From the NCBI GenBank assembly GCA_021209875.1, contig JAGYVD010000004.1:2666001-2730000 (forward strand): DNA of 64,000 bases, in the 5' to 3' direction. The position numbers and the translations under genes are program-made. The notes beneath the pieces are model-generated. The model made no database searches, was not told the DNA's origin, and worked only from the letters and a program-made list of their open reading frames with translations. Positions 12,177-24,014 of the stretch are shown here, one piece after another (position 1 is the first letter of the stretch; the number at the start of each line of letters is the position of its first letter). The stretch comes from Rosellinia necatrix (Eukaryota; Ascomycota; Sordariomycetes; Xylariales; Xylariaceae).

Positions 12177-14576
12177 ATTTGGTGTGTGGTCGAAATTGGT
12201 CTATAGAGAAGCCGAGGAATGCTCGAAGATGGTGGTCGTCACAGATGCTCGGGTGGCCGGAGGTGGGGGAGAAAGTGTGTTGATGAGGTCAAATGTTGGT
12301 GCAAGGTAGGTAGGTTGCAAGATAAGTAAGTAGGTATTGTGCTAAGGTATTGTACTATCTACCGGCATTTATTATGTTAGGGTTAGCATCGAACGATCAA
12401 GCCACCTTGCGTGTCGGGCACAAGCGCACAAAGCGGGTGGAGAGGGCAGAACGGTCGGATATAGCATACACGTCACTCAGCAAAGCCTTCCGGGGGGCAG
12501 CAGGCAGTAGCAATGTTTGGTAATCGTCGGAGGAATGGTATCTTAGATTTGGATCCGAGCCGGAAATTGTGTAGGAAGCGGGATTGTGGGAAGAGAGGGG
12601 AGGGGAACGTGTTTAAAGATATGACGAGATGAGAGGAACAGGCGGCCCAAGCTAGGAGGAAAAGAGGCTAGCACAAGATTAATAGGCGATGACGGCACAT
12701 CCGGGTTGACGAAACAAACGCCCCCGGTGATAGTTACAGTGACAAAGCCCCTGCTTCACCTTGGTCCGTGGGCTGGCATCCTGCAGCCTGGAGGGGAATG
12801 GCCCATGGTACACCTATACACCTACCTAGCCTACCTGGCACCTACCAACCCACCTGGGTCTGGGTACTTTGTCGTTACCTTACTGGGTCGGAGGTACGAT
12901 GTATGATTGGTTTCCCCGAGGTTCGCCTTGTAAGTGCCCCTTCAGAGCCTGTTTACCCTGGAGGTAGATATACCTACCACCTAGGTAGGATAGGCGCTCA
13001 AGAGGTATTAGTCTGGTGAAAACAGCTGTGTTGAGCAGATGACTCAAACAAGTGACAGCTGATCTCAGATTGAAGTCAGTTGTCTCCCCCCCAACAATAG
13101 CACTATTTTTCACATGATGTTTTATGTGTGTACCTAGGCAGCATATCGAACACAAGAACGCTCTCTAGGTAGGTTATTAGGTAGTTGGAGGCAAGATAAG
13201 AGGTTTTCGCTTGGCGTTTAATTTGATCAAGCTTTATCACCGTGCATTCCACATTGGTCTAGGTAATTTTATGTGCTAAATATGGATACTTGTGGTGACC
13301 AAGGCATGCTGCTGCATATGAGATGTATATGTGTATGCAAACAAAATTGTCAACAACCTTTTGGGTCCCTACCAGGCCGGTAACCTACCAAATCTATATG
13401 CAATGACTGTACCGCTAATGGCATGCTCCTGGAAAGGTAAATATTGCAGCTAAGCAATGCGATCGAGGTACCTTGGTAATGTGAAGACTTGGTCAAATAT
13501 TCTCGGCTACCTACCTAGGTACTTACCTACCTACCTACCTAAGGTACCTACAGACTACCTAGGTATCCGGTAACTGTGCTTAAATGTGATGATATCAAAT
13601 ACCTGGGAAGGCTTGCATTGAGGCTTGTAAAATGCTGGCCTCAGGAAGCGATGAGATGTTTTTTGAACTTTACGTAGGCAGAAGTTAAAAAGAGCTTATG
13701 ATATACCTTTTATTTGTGGTTCTCGAGTCCAAGTTGTGTCCTAACTTGTACATACCAGATAGGTACCTAGGTATAGAATAAGCTTGTGTGTACCTGAGTA
13801 CAAAGAGTCTTCACTAATAGTATTTGTTTTGCATTCACGGCTCCTAGGTCCAATGGTAATGTGGCTGGAGAGCATCAACAATAGATTACCTGCTAAGTGC
13901 CTAGGTAGGTACTTACCTAGGGACCTACCTGGGTACCTAGCCTCACCCACCACTGTACTTACTGTGCCTCTACGTTCTACGACCACCGCGCTTCCGAGGA
14001 AGGTACCTTCGCCTATACACAGTGTCAAATACACTATACGTTCTAAGTTACCTAGTGCCTCTGGCGGGCGGACAACGGCCAAGACCCTTCCCCCCATGTC
14101 AGCCAGTCAACAGCACCCAGCCGTTGCCCCGACGAGTTTTTGTTGTTTGGACACACCTCCGCTCCCCATTTCTGTTTTCGAGTGCCATCTCAGAAGCTTG
14201 ACCCGTCCCGAGGAGTTCGACGCCACAACATTGGGTTTCCTTTTGATGTTCCCACTAATCCTCTGCAGCTTCTTCTCCATCGATTACGTTGTATCCTGTT
14301 TTGTATCCTTCTCTTCCCACCAGCACCTCTACCTGCAGCTGCTCTAGCCGTGTTTTGGCTGGCGCAACAAGGCCGTCTGGGGTAAACAACCCTCGGCATT
14401 ATGGATATTGGTTGGTGTTTCCCGCTTGCATCATCGCTGTGAACATCGATTATTGCATTACGGGCGTGGCGTCGCTTCCTCCTATTTGTATCTATCAGAT
14501 CGGAGGCTATTACTTGTGTGTTTGGCCATTTGTATCTGACCGTCGCGCAGAGCCCCAGCCCCCCGAGGCCGCCATT
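12177..14576. other. Intergenic between divergent YOP1 and RFX genes
   Basis: A 2.4-kb divergent spacer holding both promoters. It carries many TAGG/CCTA patches (12300-12340, 12808-12860, 13130-13190, 13508-13566, 13745-13780, 13895-13945). No motif-bearing frame was found. Part of the right end is the RFX leader. Confidence 0.5.
13508..13566. repeat. TAGG/CCTA low-complexity patch
   Basis: Dense CTACCTACCTAGGT and AAGGTACCTAC words, near-palindromic, inside the YOP1-RFX spacer. Confidence 0.75.
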
Positions 14577-17107
14577 ATGCCGCCACAACAGCAGAGGAAG
14601 AGAGCCCAATCGCGGGCCTCCACTGCATCCATTCACAGCGTCGCAACACAACCAAACCACGAACGAAGCCTTTCGGTGGCGCACCACGGAAACTTCCAGG
14701 AACAATGGCACGCCAACGGTCATAGTACTATACCGCACTCCAAGGATATGTCCGTCGTAGGGCACCAGATGGGGCAGCAGATGACGAACGATGACATGCT
14801 GCGACCAGCAGCACAAATCCCATTGCACCAGTCATTCACGATGGATTCCGGTGCCCATCAGCCCGTCGTTCCGGCGATGTCCTATCCCCACCACCCGAAC
14901 ATGCAGCATGGCCTGCCTGGAGATTCGTATGTCGGAGGCACCAGCTTCACCGATGCCGACAGCCAAATGATGGATCGTGATGACCCGGAGGAGAGTGACA
15001 TGATGGAGGCCCCCCGTCCAAGCGGCCAGAAGTCGGCCTCCAGTCGGACAAGCGCGAATAATGAGCTCGAAATGCGTCAGTTGTTCCACGCCAGCCGAGA
15101 CCGCAGTCTCGAAGACGTTGCGAAGGAGCTACACGGAAATGAACGAGGCCCGAACTCAGAACGAACCCGCCAAGTGTTTGCGATGCTCTGGTATGTTATT
15201 TGCTTGGTATCGCTAACGTAACTGTTCCTGGGTGTTGACATCTTCTAGGTTGAGTCAAGTTTGCGCGAAAGGGAAAGGCTCTGTGCCTAGAGGGCGCGTC
15301 TACGCCAATTATGCGTCCAGATGCGCGACGGAAAGAATCACAGTCTTGAACCCTGCTAGTTTCGGAAAGCTCGTCAGAGTGCTCTTCCCCGGTTTAAAGA
15401 CACGGAGACTAGGTGTTCGTGGTGAATCCAAATATCACTATGTTAATTTCACATTGATGGAGGACCAGCCTGAGCTCAAGGAGCCTGCAGTCCAACCAGC
15501 ACTCCCCATCCAGGAGCCCTCGCAATTTGTACAGTCGTTTGGGTGAGTACTCCATTTTACGCAAAGCATGCCCCGAAACTAGGCTAAAGGTCTGTAGCAC
15601 AATACAATCTCAGCCGACAACCTCGAATACGGTAAAGCCGGCACTTCCATCACCGCAGACCAATCAACCCTCCGAAGGACTTCCCGCATCGGGATCAATG
15701 GATGCTCGCGCGCATAGCTTATATAACCAACCAGACGTTTCTAGCATCGATCAGTTGGATTCATCGACAACCAAGACAGCGCTACACCTCGCCTTCCCAA
15801 GAGATGGCGACAACCAGTTTGATCAATCTCAGCCTCTTATTCTTCCTAGGATCGAGCCATTTCTGCCTAACGGCACCGATCCCGACTCTGCCAAATCCTT
15901 ATCAGCGCTGTATCGCTCTCACTGTACGTCTTTGGTGGAGTGTATTCGCTATTGCAAAGAGAAGACGTTCTTTCATCTTTATACGTCCTTCCAGGGTACA
16001 CTCACTATGCCGGTACAGAAACTATTCGCCAATCCAAACCTCGCCCCTTGGATAGAACAATGCGATTTCGTCTTATACCAGAGAATGACGCGCATTATTG
16101 CAGGGCTTACGCTGCAAGTTGTCCCAAAAACCGTTCTCGACACTCTGCGAAATATTTCAGAGCGGTTAGTCTCTCATATTCGTGAGTCTTTTCAGGGCCA
16201 GCCGAGACACGTGGTGAGGGCCAAAGAGGCCCCCGCTACCATCTTTGCAGCAATCCTCGACCGCGCTCTTCGAGTAAACCTCACAGCCCACGCAGCGGCT
16301 AACATGTTGGCGAACCCGGCAAACCGCACCAACATGTACATCGATTGGATCACCATGGTGCGAATACGAAAAGTCGCCGAATCAATACCCACGCGGGGAA
16401 TGGATGATCTTGTTCAAGTCTTACTTAACGACATGCGAGGGTTGTTAGACCCCATCAACGTTCCTTGGGAGATTGAATGTCTCACGCTCTACGGGGACAT
16501 GGCCCAGCAGCACATTCAAAGCTCACATCTGGATGATTCGGAGATGGACAACCCCCAGAATATGCTTGATCGATGGGTTCAATTTCTCCGTTCGCTTCCT
16601 GGGCGATTTCCGTATGCAACACCCGCCGATATTGTTGGATGCGTTCAGAGAGTCGGAACCGAAGTCATGCGTGATCTCACCATTGCCCAAGGTAAGAGCT
16701 TCGGGTCCTGGTGGGTGACAAAGTGTTGGATCGACGAGATGGTTGCATTCCTTGCGGAACAGGGTGGATTCATGCAGAGCCGCACATCGATGCTTGCGGC
16801 CGACGAAACTAAGCGCTCAGCCTCAGTCCCCGGAGACAATACCAATGCAAGTCAACAAGATCGTCGGCGGAATAGCGGTAGCATGGACCTAGATATATCG
16901 CGGGCCTCGAACGCGCAAGCTCAACCAGACCGCGCTCCATTCCCTTCTCGGGGGGACGTTCACGATCCACTGCACTCGAATAATCCCGATGATAGCGGCA
17001 TAGGGATCAGGACCCCGGAAGAAGACTTCCCCCTAGAGAAGTTCGAGTTCCAGCAGAGCCACGATCAGAGCTTTCGCACTCTTGATCTAGATCGATCAAT
17101 GACCTGA
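14577..17107 (+). CDS. RFX1: RFX-family transcription factor
   Basis: The product is a nuclear winged-helix regulator that binds X-box-like sites as a dimer. Relatives include yeast Rfx1/Crt1 (DNA damage) and fungal CPCR1/RfxA (secondary metabolism, growth). Exons 14577-15190, 15249-15542 and 15598-17107 give 805 aa. The introns (GTATGT, GTGAGT) restore the frame exactly. The N-terminal 180 residues are Gln/His/Ser-rich. The RFX DNA-binding domain spans about residues 180-282 and is split by intron 1. It includes VPRGRVYANYASRC, LNPASFGKLVRVLFPGLKTRRLG and RGESKYHYVNF, where the last parts contact DNA. The long C-terminal half (about 340-700) fits the conserved extension and dimerisation region of fungal RFX proteins. 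The tail is Ser/Asp-rich. The start at MPPQQQRKRAQSR was chosen because no in-frame ATG precedes it in a convincing context. Confidence 0.93.
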
Positions 17108-18410
17108 GCGGCATCTGACTATCATCTCATCTGACGCTATACCATGGCTCTCGCGTGGCTGGGGGTTTGCTTTTCCCTCAGCCAGCTTGTCTACATTATA
17201 ATATTTCGGCGTTTACGGTGTTTGGCATGTGCATCTAGACTTGGGGAGGCATTTGCTGGCATGACTAGGTCTTCGACCTCGGCTGCAGTGGCGGCGTGGG
17301 AATTGGGTGAGAAACAACGAGCGTACGACGGCACACGACTGAATCACGAGGAATTATGACCATCTTGCTAGGCTCAGGGGGGACCCAGGCAGCCTTGCTA
17401 GGGATGTATTAGTGATGTATGTGTGCGCCGAACACATCCCCGCGGCAGGGCGCATTTCACGGACAGGTTCAGCCTCCGTCTTACATTGCGGAGGAACAGG
17501 CGCGTGCTTGCTGGGCCCTTGGCGGGTTTGGTGAGCGGTACTCTGGCGATAGGTACGGGAAGTCTGGAGTTGGATTGGCTGGTTTGGTCATGTTGTACTA
17601 CCTTCAGGGTAGGATATATATAAGGTGGAAAGCCACCGATATTGTGAGATACCCATTAACAAATGGTAATGATGCTTGAGCACGATCTCACTCGGGCGGT
17701 GATCCTAGATGCATGCCTACCTGTCCCTACGAGATGCGGTATGCTGAGAGTGCCAGTTATGTGCATACTAGGTAGTAGGTATATGCGCCTATTTGCAAGG
17801 TAACAGCCGCAACCCCGCAGCCCAGCATGCCCAGGTACGGCGGCCACACCGGTACCCACAAATTGTAGTTACCGCCGGTCTGCCGAAAGCACAATGGAGC
17901 TATGAGCTTAACTGTAAACCGCCTAGCGCTATCGACACTGCGCGGTGCAGACTAAGGCCAAGCAGGGGTGTTAACGAAAACGGCTGCGCTCCTCTCTGAC
18001 TCCCCGCGCAACCGTGGCCAGCAACAGATGAGTCGAACCAAGGACAGACTCTGAACCTTCCCCCCCACTACTCCCGTCTTGGTCCCAGCTCAAGCTCCGA
18101 TTCGGGGAGATGGGTAACGGATCTTCTGTGCAGACGGCAGAGAACGGTTAAGAAACGGGGCAGCTTAGGCCGAACTCGACGCTCCTGGGAGCAATATTTT
18201 CTATTCTCGGTCCTCTGCTCTTGAATAAAAACCATTAGCATTTCACTTCGATTGAAGCGGTGTCTATATCGCCCCCCATTACTTATCCTTTCCGCTCGCT
18301 TTAGAGGGCCGCCTGGGCCCTTTCGTGATTGTGACGGTGCCCCCCATTCATTTCTCTGCCTACCTACCTCTACTAACCTCGCGGACTTACTTGGGCCACG
18401 AAGATTGACC
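17108..18410. other. Intergenic between RFX and aspartate kinase genes
   Basis: This holds the RFX 3' region and the aspartate-kinase promoter. A TATATATAAGG box near 17613 has no plausible gene behind it. The short frames carry no motif. Confidence 0.45.
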
Positions 18411-20251
18411 ATGGCTGCAGAGACCGCCCATTGGAGCAATCGAAAGGCGCAGGGCTGGATCGTGCAGAAATTTGGCGGTACAAGTGTCGGCAAGTTCCCA
18501 TGTAATGTTCGTGCCCTCTCGTGAGCTGAGCTTGCATTTGTTGTCGTGCCCGGCTAACCTGGTCCGATCTCGCTCGTAGATTGCCCGCGATATTGTGCGG
18601 TACGATGAAGTCATTGGCATTCCCCCTGGTGATATACTAACTCTGAAGAGCCAGCGTGAGCCTAGCCTCGAATAAGATTGCGGTTGTGTGTTCGGCACGA
18701 AGTTCTGGCAAGAAATCATCTGGCACGACAAGTCGGTGAGTTACTCTCGGCCCGGCGCGCAGAAGCGATGGGACCTCTTGCTGACGCTGGGGCGGACACA
18801 ACAGATTACTCGAGGTTTACAAAACATTACGCGATGTGGCTGCAGCCACTAGCAACGAGGCCACGAAGGGCGAACTTATCGAGGAAGTCAAGATCACGAT
18901 CCAAGACATATGCAAGGACCACCTCGCCGCCGCTCACGACTCAGTGCGGGACCCCGAACTACAAAAGGAAGTTTGCAGCCACATACAAGACGACTGCCAA
19001 GAGCTGATTGACTACATCATTGCGGCGAAACGGTTCAATCTCGAGGTCAATGCGCGGTCCAAAGACCGGGTCGTGGGCTTCGGTGAGAAGCTAAGCTGTC
19101 GATTCATGACAGCGACGTTGAAGGATAATGTGGGTAACGACCGGAAAACTTAGCGCTGTGGTACTGACATCTTCGTCGAGGGTGTTGACGCCGAATACGT
19201 TGACCTCTCGGATGTCTTGCATTACGATAGCACAGATCGTCTAAGTCCGGCTTTCTTCAAAGATGCGGCGGCTATTTTCCGAAAGAGGATACACGCCTGC
19301 GTCGACCGCATACCGGTCATCACCGGCTTCTTCGGGAATGTCCCTGGAAGCTTGATGGACGGCGATATTGGACGGGGCTACACGGACCTATGCGCCGCGT
19401 TGGTGGCAGTCGGGCTGAATGCAGATGAACTACAAGTATGGAAGGAAGTAGACGGCATATTCACAGCCGATCCGACTAAAGTCCCCACGGCACGTTTGTT
19501 AGGCTCAATTACGCCATCGGAGGCGGCTGAGCTTACATTCTATGGCTCCGAAGTCATTCACCACTTAACTATGGATCAAGTGATCAAAGCAGAGCCGCCG
19601 ATACCAATCCGTATCAAGAACGTCAAGAATCCTCGAGGGAGTGGTACAATTGTCGTCCCAGACCCGATCCAGTCACCGGCACAGCAAATCAAGCGCTCTC
19701 GACCGTCAGATACGTCGTTGCGGAGAACACCAAAGAGGCCCACGGCCGTCACCATCAAAGACAACATCACTGTCATCAACGTACACTCGAACAAGCGCTC
19801 TATATCTCACGGTTTTTTTGCCAAGGTGTTCTCGATTCTCAATAGCCATAGAATCTCCGTAGATCTTATTTCTACAAGTGAAGTACACGTCTCCATGGCC
19901 ATCCACCAGGTTAGCTCAGCCATTCATCACTTTGAGAAAGCTAAAGGGGAATTGGAAGAATGCGGAGACGTCAGCATCCTTCTTGACATGGCTATCCTGA
20001 GCCTGGTCGGAGCAGAGATGAAAAATATGGTTGGTGTCGCTGGCCGCATGTTCTCGACGCTTGGCGAGCACAACGTCAATATCGAGATGATATCTCAAGG
20101 TCAGTTTAATCAGCTGTCCCGCAGAATCCCAGTACTAACGATATGGGAACTAGGCGCCAGCGAGATTAATATCTCTTGTGTCATTGACGCTCGAGAAGCA
20201 ACGAGAGCTATGAACATACTACATACAAATCTGTTTACATTTCTAGAATAG
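18411..20251 (+). CDS. HOM3: Aspartate kinase (aspartokinase)
   Basis: The enzyme phosphorylates L-aspartate (EC 2.7.2.4), the first step toward threonine, methionine and homoserine in fungi. Six exons (18411-18506, 18580-18599, 18655-18735, 18805-19129, 19181-20099, 20154-20251) give 512 aa. Motifs: WIVQKFGGTSVGKFP (about 17-30, ATP/aspartate site), VVCSARSSG and GTTSRLLEVY, VVGFGEKLSC, GRGYTDLCAALVAVGLNADE and WKEVDGIFTADP. Two ACT domains follow, with INVHSNKRSISHGF, VDLISTSEVHVSM and VNIEMISQGASEINISCVID, which in this family give threonine feedback. Exon 2 is only 20 nt. Donors GTTCGT (intron 1) and GTGGGT (intron 4) are less usual but give the family sequence. Intron 5 (20100-20153) is 54 nt and stop-free in frame. 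Oddities: the usual EVIHPFTMEQVI reads EVIHHLTMDQVI, followed by two or so extra residues (AEPPIPIRI). The gene may be under relaxed constraint, or a diverged paralogue. Confidence 0.92.
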
Positions 20252-20987
20252 TGGCGAAACCACGCTGGAATAGATTAGAGTGGACTAGATGGGTAAGGAT
20301 GAGAAAACATGTGCGTCTTTCGAGCCTATGGCCTTGATAGCCTCGTTAAGCTTGTTGGGATACCCTAGCTTTGGGCCTATTTTGTACATATTTGCAGGAT
20401 TTGGGAAACTGTAGTCCTGTCGGTGGCGCATGATTTCCTAAGGGTCACTGGACGAGCCTATAAAAATTTCTTAAAAGTTCTGATATACGCGGCGTTCTCT
20501 GGCGGATGTCGGAGACGGGGAAAACAGATTTCTATCGAATCTAGACGCTTACAAAATGTCTCTTATCCCCAAAAGAGAGGAAGCATAAGTTTAATGTCTT
20601 TGACGGTTTAGTTGAATAATATATTTCTTTCGACTGCCTCTATCTCAAGCACCTAAATAGGTGCCTATGATTGGGTCCCTGTTTACTTAAATAGGTAGGC
20701 ACCTACGTAGTGTAGTTGTTGTACACACCACCCTACGTCTGGCTTACCCCTGCGATGAAATATCCGATAGGTTAGCAGGCAAGTTCCAAATTTGTATCTC
20801 GATGGATAATGTCATCGTGACGTATTATAGGTTAGCCCAATAAGTGAGCGATCAGGAAATAACGACCACCTGCCGGACGGATTAAACTACCAAGTTAAAC
20901 GGCCATCCCTTTCATAAGCATTGCACACACAATATCCATGTATTAGAAGCAGACCAAGATAGTCTCCTAGCCGCATTCATACCACCG
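20252..20987. other. Intergenic
   Basis: Spacer with a TAGG/CCTA patch around 20650-20712. No gene was supported. Confidence 0.5.
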
Positions 20988-21366
20988 ATGCCGTCTGGAA
21001 CTGACAAAGCGAAGGAGAAATTCAAAGAGGGCGTCGAGAAGACGAAGGCCTCAGCTCATGGTGTGTGTATCCCCAACCCTGGAACCACCCTGGCTCTTTT
21101 TTTTTTTTTTTTTTTTAAGCCCGACCTGTCCCGAGCGAGTGAAAAGCAAGACCGGGCATTAAGACGCCGAGAGCAAGCTTGACGGCATGCTAACTGACAG
21201 GTTGGGATTATTAGTAGGATGTTCTTACGGCACGCAAGGTGATTCGATGCCCGGATACAAGCCCGATAATCCGAAGGAGGGATGGTTCACGCCCAATATT
21301 GCGAAGGGCGACACCCAATCTTCGAATTATAACCCAGGCACCTTTGGTGGGAGTAGTCGAGGGTAA
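20988..21366 (+). CDS. Small hydrophilic protein of unknown function
   Basis: I do not recognise the family. Exons 20988-21060 and 21218-21366 give 73 aa with no frame break. The donor is GTGTGT; the acceptor TTAGTAG follows a CTAAC branch site. The first exon is charged and Lys/Glu-rich (MPSGTDKAKEKFKEGVEKTK), probably an amphipathic helix. The second exon is Gly/Asn/Pro-rich and contains YKPDNPKEGWFTPNIAKG and a SNYNPGTFGG end. No signal peptide or membrane segment is seen. The intron contains a T run of about 22 nt near 21097-21118. The splice pattern and even composition argue for a real gene, but transcript evidence is missing. Alternative donors 2-4 nt downstream would change only the junction. 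Confidence 0.5.
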
Positions 21367-22255
21367 ATTCTGAAATGAAGTTAAGAACGAGTGAGCTGCA
21401 GATGAGATAGACCGAAAGGGTCCTGGGCTAGGATCTATAAAATGTTTACGTATTTGTATAGTTATTATGAAATGATGTATTCCCGCTCCCTTCCCCTTCT
21501 CTTACATGTTCGGGAAGCGTTTGGGAGCTTACTCTTCCCGTTCGCGGTACCGGGTTCTTCGGCTTCTCATCGTGAACTATTCCAAGCTCATCTTATATAC
21601 TACAACCGGTATCACTGTAACCTAGCTGCAGAATGTTTAAAATAGGCTTAACAATTCCGTCTGCCTTGCAGGTTAACAAAAGGGGAGATAGTTCTGGAAG
21701 GGCGTTGTGAGCCATTCGTGGTAGCGTTGCCGAAAAAGGGACATTACCCCCCAAGAGAGAACTGTGGAGTACCCAGCAGGTCAGCTTCGACCTTGAAGAG
21801 CCTCAGAAGTACGATATATATAAGGAACAATGTCTTGCTACGCCTTGGTTCTGAGTGAAACCACGGTTACCGTATAGACTATGCATTGTTGAGTAGGGCG
21901 ATGGATGGTACACTAGGTATTATTGCTACCTACCAGGTATGGTCTGAGGTTAGGTAGGTAGTTTATGCACGTACATGTACTTCGTGCATGGGTTACGTAC
22001 CTGATTTGTGCATATATTGGTTTATTACATTTATACGGCAGTTAGGTACTTATTTATATGTTCCGACTGCCTACCTAAGTACCTATGTTAGACGTTAATA
22101 CTACTACTACTACTACCTAAGTACCTACATTACACCCCAAGTCAACCTCTTCCCGACGAAGTCATACGCGCTTGACGACGACTTTCGCGACAGTACGCAT
22201 TCCAAAATACACTACAAATCTTGCAACGGGCCTCACGGTCTCCCAATCCGTCAAG
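21367..22255. other. Intergenic upstream of Kin17
   Basis: This contains a TATATATAAGG-like box near 21815 without a credible gene, TAGG/CCTA patches (about 21936-22130) and copy 2 of the TTAGACGTTAAT-(ACT)n unit. The right end is the Kin17 promoter. Confidence 0.5.
22088..22117 (+). repeat. Dispersed TTAGACGTTAAT-(ACT)n unit, copy 2
   Basis: Same 12-nt head as the copies at 9895 and 50838, with a longer ACT tail. It sits about 140 nt before the Kin17 start codon and is flanked by CCTA/TAGG DNA. Confidence 0.8.
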
Positions 22256-23346
22256 ATGCCGAAAGCAGAAGCAGGAAGCGTAAAGGACATCAACAAGAGG
22301 ATGAAAATGAAGGGGCTCCAAAGACTTCGGTTCTTTTGCCAGGTCTGCGAGCGCCAAATGAGAGACGAGAATGGTTTTAAGCAGCACACTATGAGCGAAA
22401 GCCACGTCCGCCAGATGCTTATAGTCGGCGAAGACCCCAAAAAACACGTGGAGGATTTCAGCAAGCGCTTCCTCCGCGACTTCATACAGCTACTGCGAAC
22501 AAGCCATGGCGAAAAGTCAATTAACATAAATCATTTCTACCAGAATTATATCGCGAACAAGGTACGTTTGTATTTTATCCCATGCGCATCAATTCTACCG
22601 GTGACTAACGGATCCGCTTTCAGGAACACGTCCACATGAACGCTACGAAATGGCCATCCCTGACCGAGTTCGCAAAATATTTGGGCCGAGAGAGTATATG
22701 TAGAGTCGAGGAGACGGACAAGGGCTTACATGTTGCTTGGATTGATGATTCGCCCGACGCCTTACGTCGTAAGGAAGCTGTGCGCCGCAAGGAAATGCAG
22801 GATAAAGGAGACGAGGAGCGGGAACAACGAATGATTCGGGAACAGATACGTCGCGCAAAGAAGGACGCCGCTGGGCGAGATGAAGATGAAGACGAGGAGG
22901 AAGATAACGAAGGTAACACTGCGAAGGGGCTAACACGGCAAGATGGCGAAAAGCTGAAGCTTTCTTTTGGGCTGAAGCCTGCCGTGCAAACAAATACGGC
23001 CTCCCAGGAACCGAAAACCACCACGGAGACATCAAACCCGGCGAGCGGAGAGGACGAAATCCTGCAGGTTGAACAAACCACAGAGCCAACAGTCACCAGT
23101 ACTTCTACCGGGAAGACGGCCCCCTTGTCCTTGAAACTGGCGGCAAAACCACAAATAAAGAATGTATTTGCAACGGCCAAAAAAAATGCTTTGACAAGTG
23201 GGCATAAGAAAACATCAGTGTTTGAGCAACCGAAGAAGATGAGCGAGGCAGAACGGATTATGAGGGAGGAGCAGGAGAGGAAGCGATCACGGCAAAGTTC
23301 GGGCTTGGGCTTCGGAGGACCCTCTCATAAACGCCAGAGGACATAA
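22256..23346 (+). CDS. kin17: Kin17-like DNA/RNA-binding zinc-finger protein
   Basis: This is a nuclear protein linked to DNA replication, damage response and RNA processing. Exons 22256-22561 and 22624-23346 give 342 aa; the intron is GTACGT...TTTCAG with a CTAAC branch. The start MPKAEAG matches the MGKAE... start of the family. A CCHH zinc finger is visible (C28, C31, H44, H50), with the typical RDENGFKQHTMSESH. The Kin17 winged-helix domain follows (about 52-160), including EHVHMNATKWPSLTEFAKYLGRE across the splice junction. The rest is charged coiled coil and Lys/Glu-rich, ending in a basic GGPSHKRQRT. The KOW-containing C-terminal domain of animal Kin17 is absent, as in other short fungal forms. 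Confidence 0.95.
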
Positions 23347-24014
23347 GATGGGTTTGGGATCCCCACTTGGGCATAGTTCACGGCGTTCTGGTATACCCAT
23401 CAGTTAGGAGTTCAAGGGTAATGATGGCATGACGTTGGTTCTTGCCCTGGGCCTAGGCGGGCAAGCGGAGTCGTCTGAAATGGCGATTACGCCTATATAT
23501 TAAGAATGCAATACGGAAAACCAACAATCCAACCAGGCCACGGGCATAGCGAAGGCTTCGTGTGTTAGTGCTGCCGTATTATTTATATCTGTGTTGGTGT
23601 TAATTGGCCAGGAAGCTGCCCCTCACTGGTGACTTCGCTGGTGCCTAGGTAATCCTCGTAGTAGTTACCCGGCATGAATATTCAACCTGTGCATTCCAGA
23701 TCCATTTTTCCGCCTCGTGCTAGTAACAATGAACTCCGACTCCGAGATGAGCACTTATACCGAACCCGAGAGACGGCTCTAGTTATGCTTACGTGTTGTC
23801 TTCCGCAGTATGGTTTGGACTGACGACGCACCACATACGCGGCCCTATGGCATGATTTACCCTGGATTAGTGTATATAATCAGCGGTGGCTATTTTCTGT
23901 TCCGTAAACAGTGATCTCGATAATGGTCCACATTTACTCATTTTCTCGTCTTGCCAGTTGTCAATAGGCTTCATTCCATCTGTATTACGTCTTGTTCGTT
24001 ACATACCATCGAGA
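23347..24014. other. Intergenic
   Basis: Kin17 3' region and upstream region of the oxidoreductase locus. No supported gene. Confidence 0.5.

Noticed and set aside
14190..14828. 212-codon - strand frame across the RFX start
   Set aside because: Antisense to the RFX N-terminus, with no motif.
17613..17623. TATATATAAGG box as promoter of a nearby gene (also near 21815)
   Set aside because: No credible coding region begins within a usual distance downstream of either box.
18015..18060. TTCGA word resembling a tRNA T loop
   Set aside because: The flanking bases do not pair into a T stem and no cloverleaf forms.
18580..18735. Apparent frameshift in aspartate kinase between IARDIVR and the SNKIAVVCSARSSG block
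   Set aside because: Reading straight through gives a stop, but an intron at 18600-18654 (GTACGA, CTAAC branch, GCCAG acceptor) restores the frame and the family sequence, so the gene is intact.
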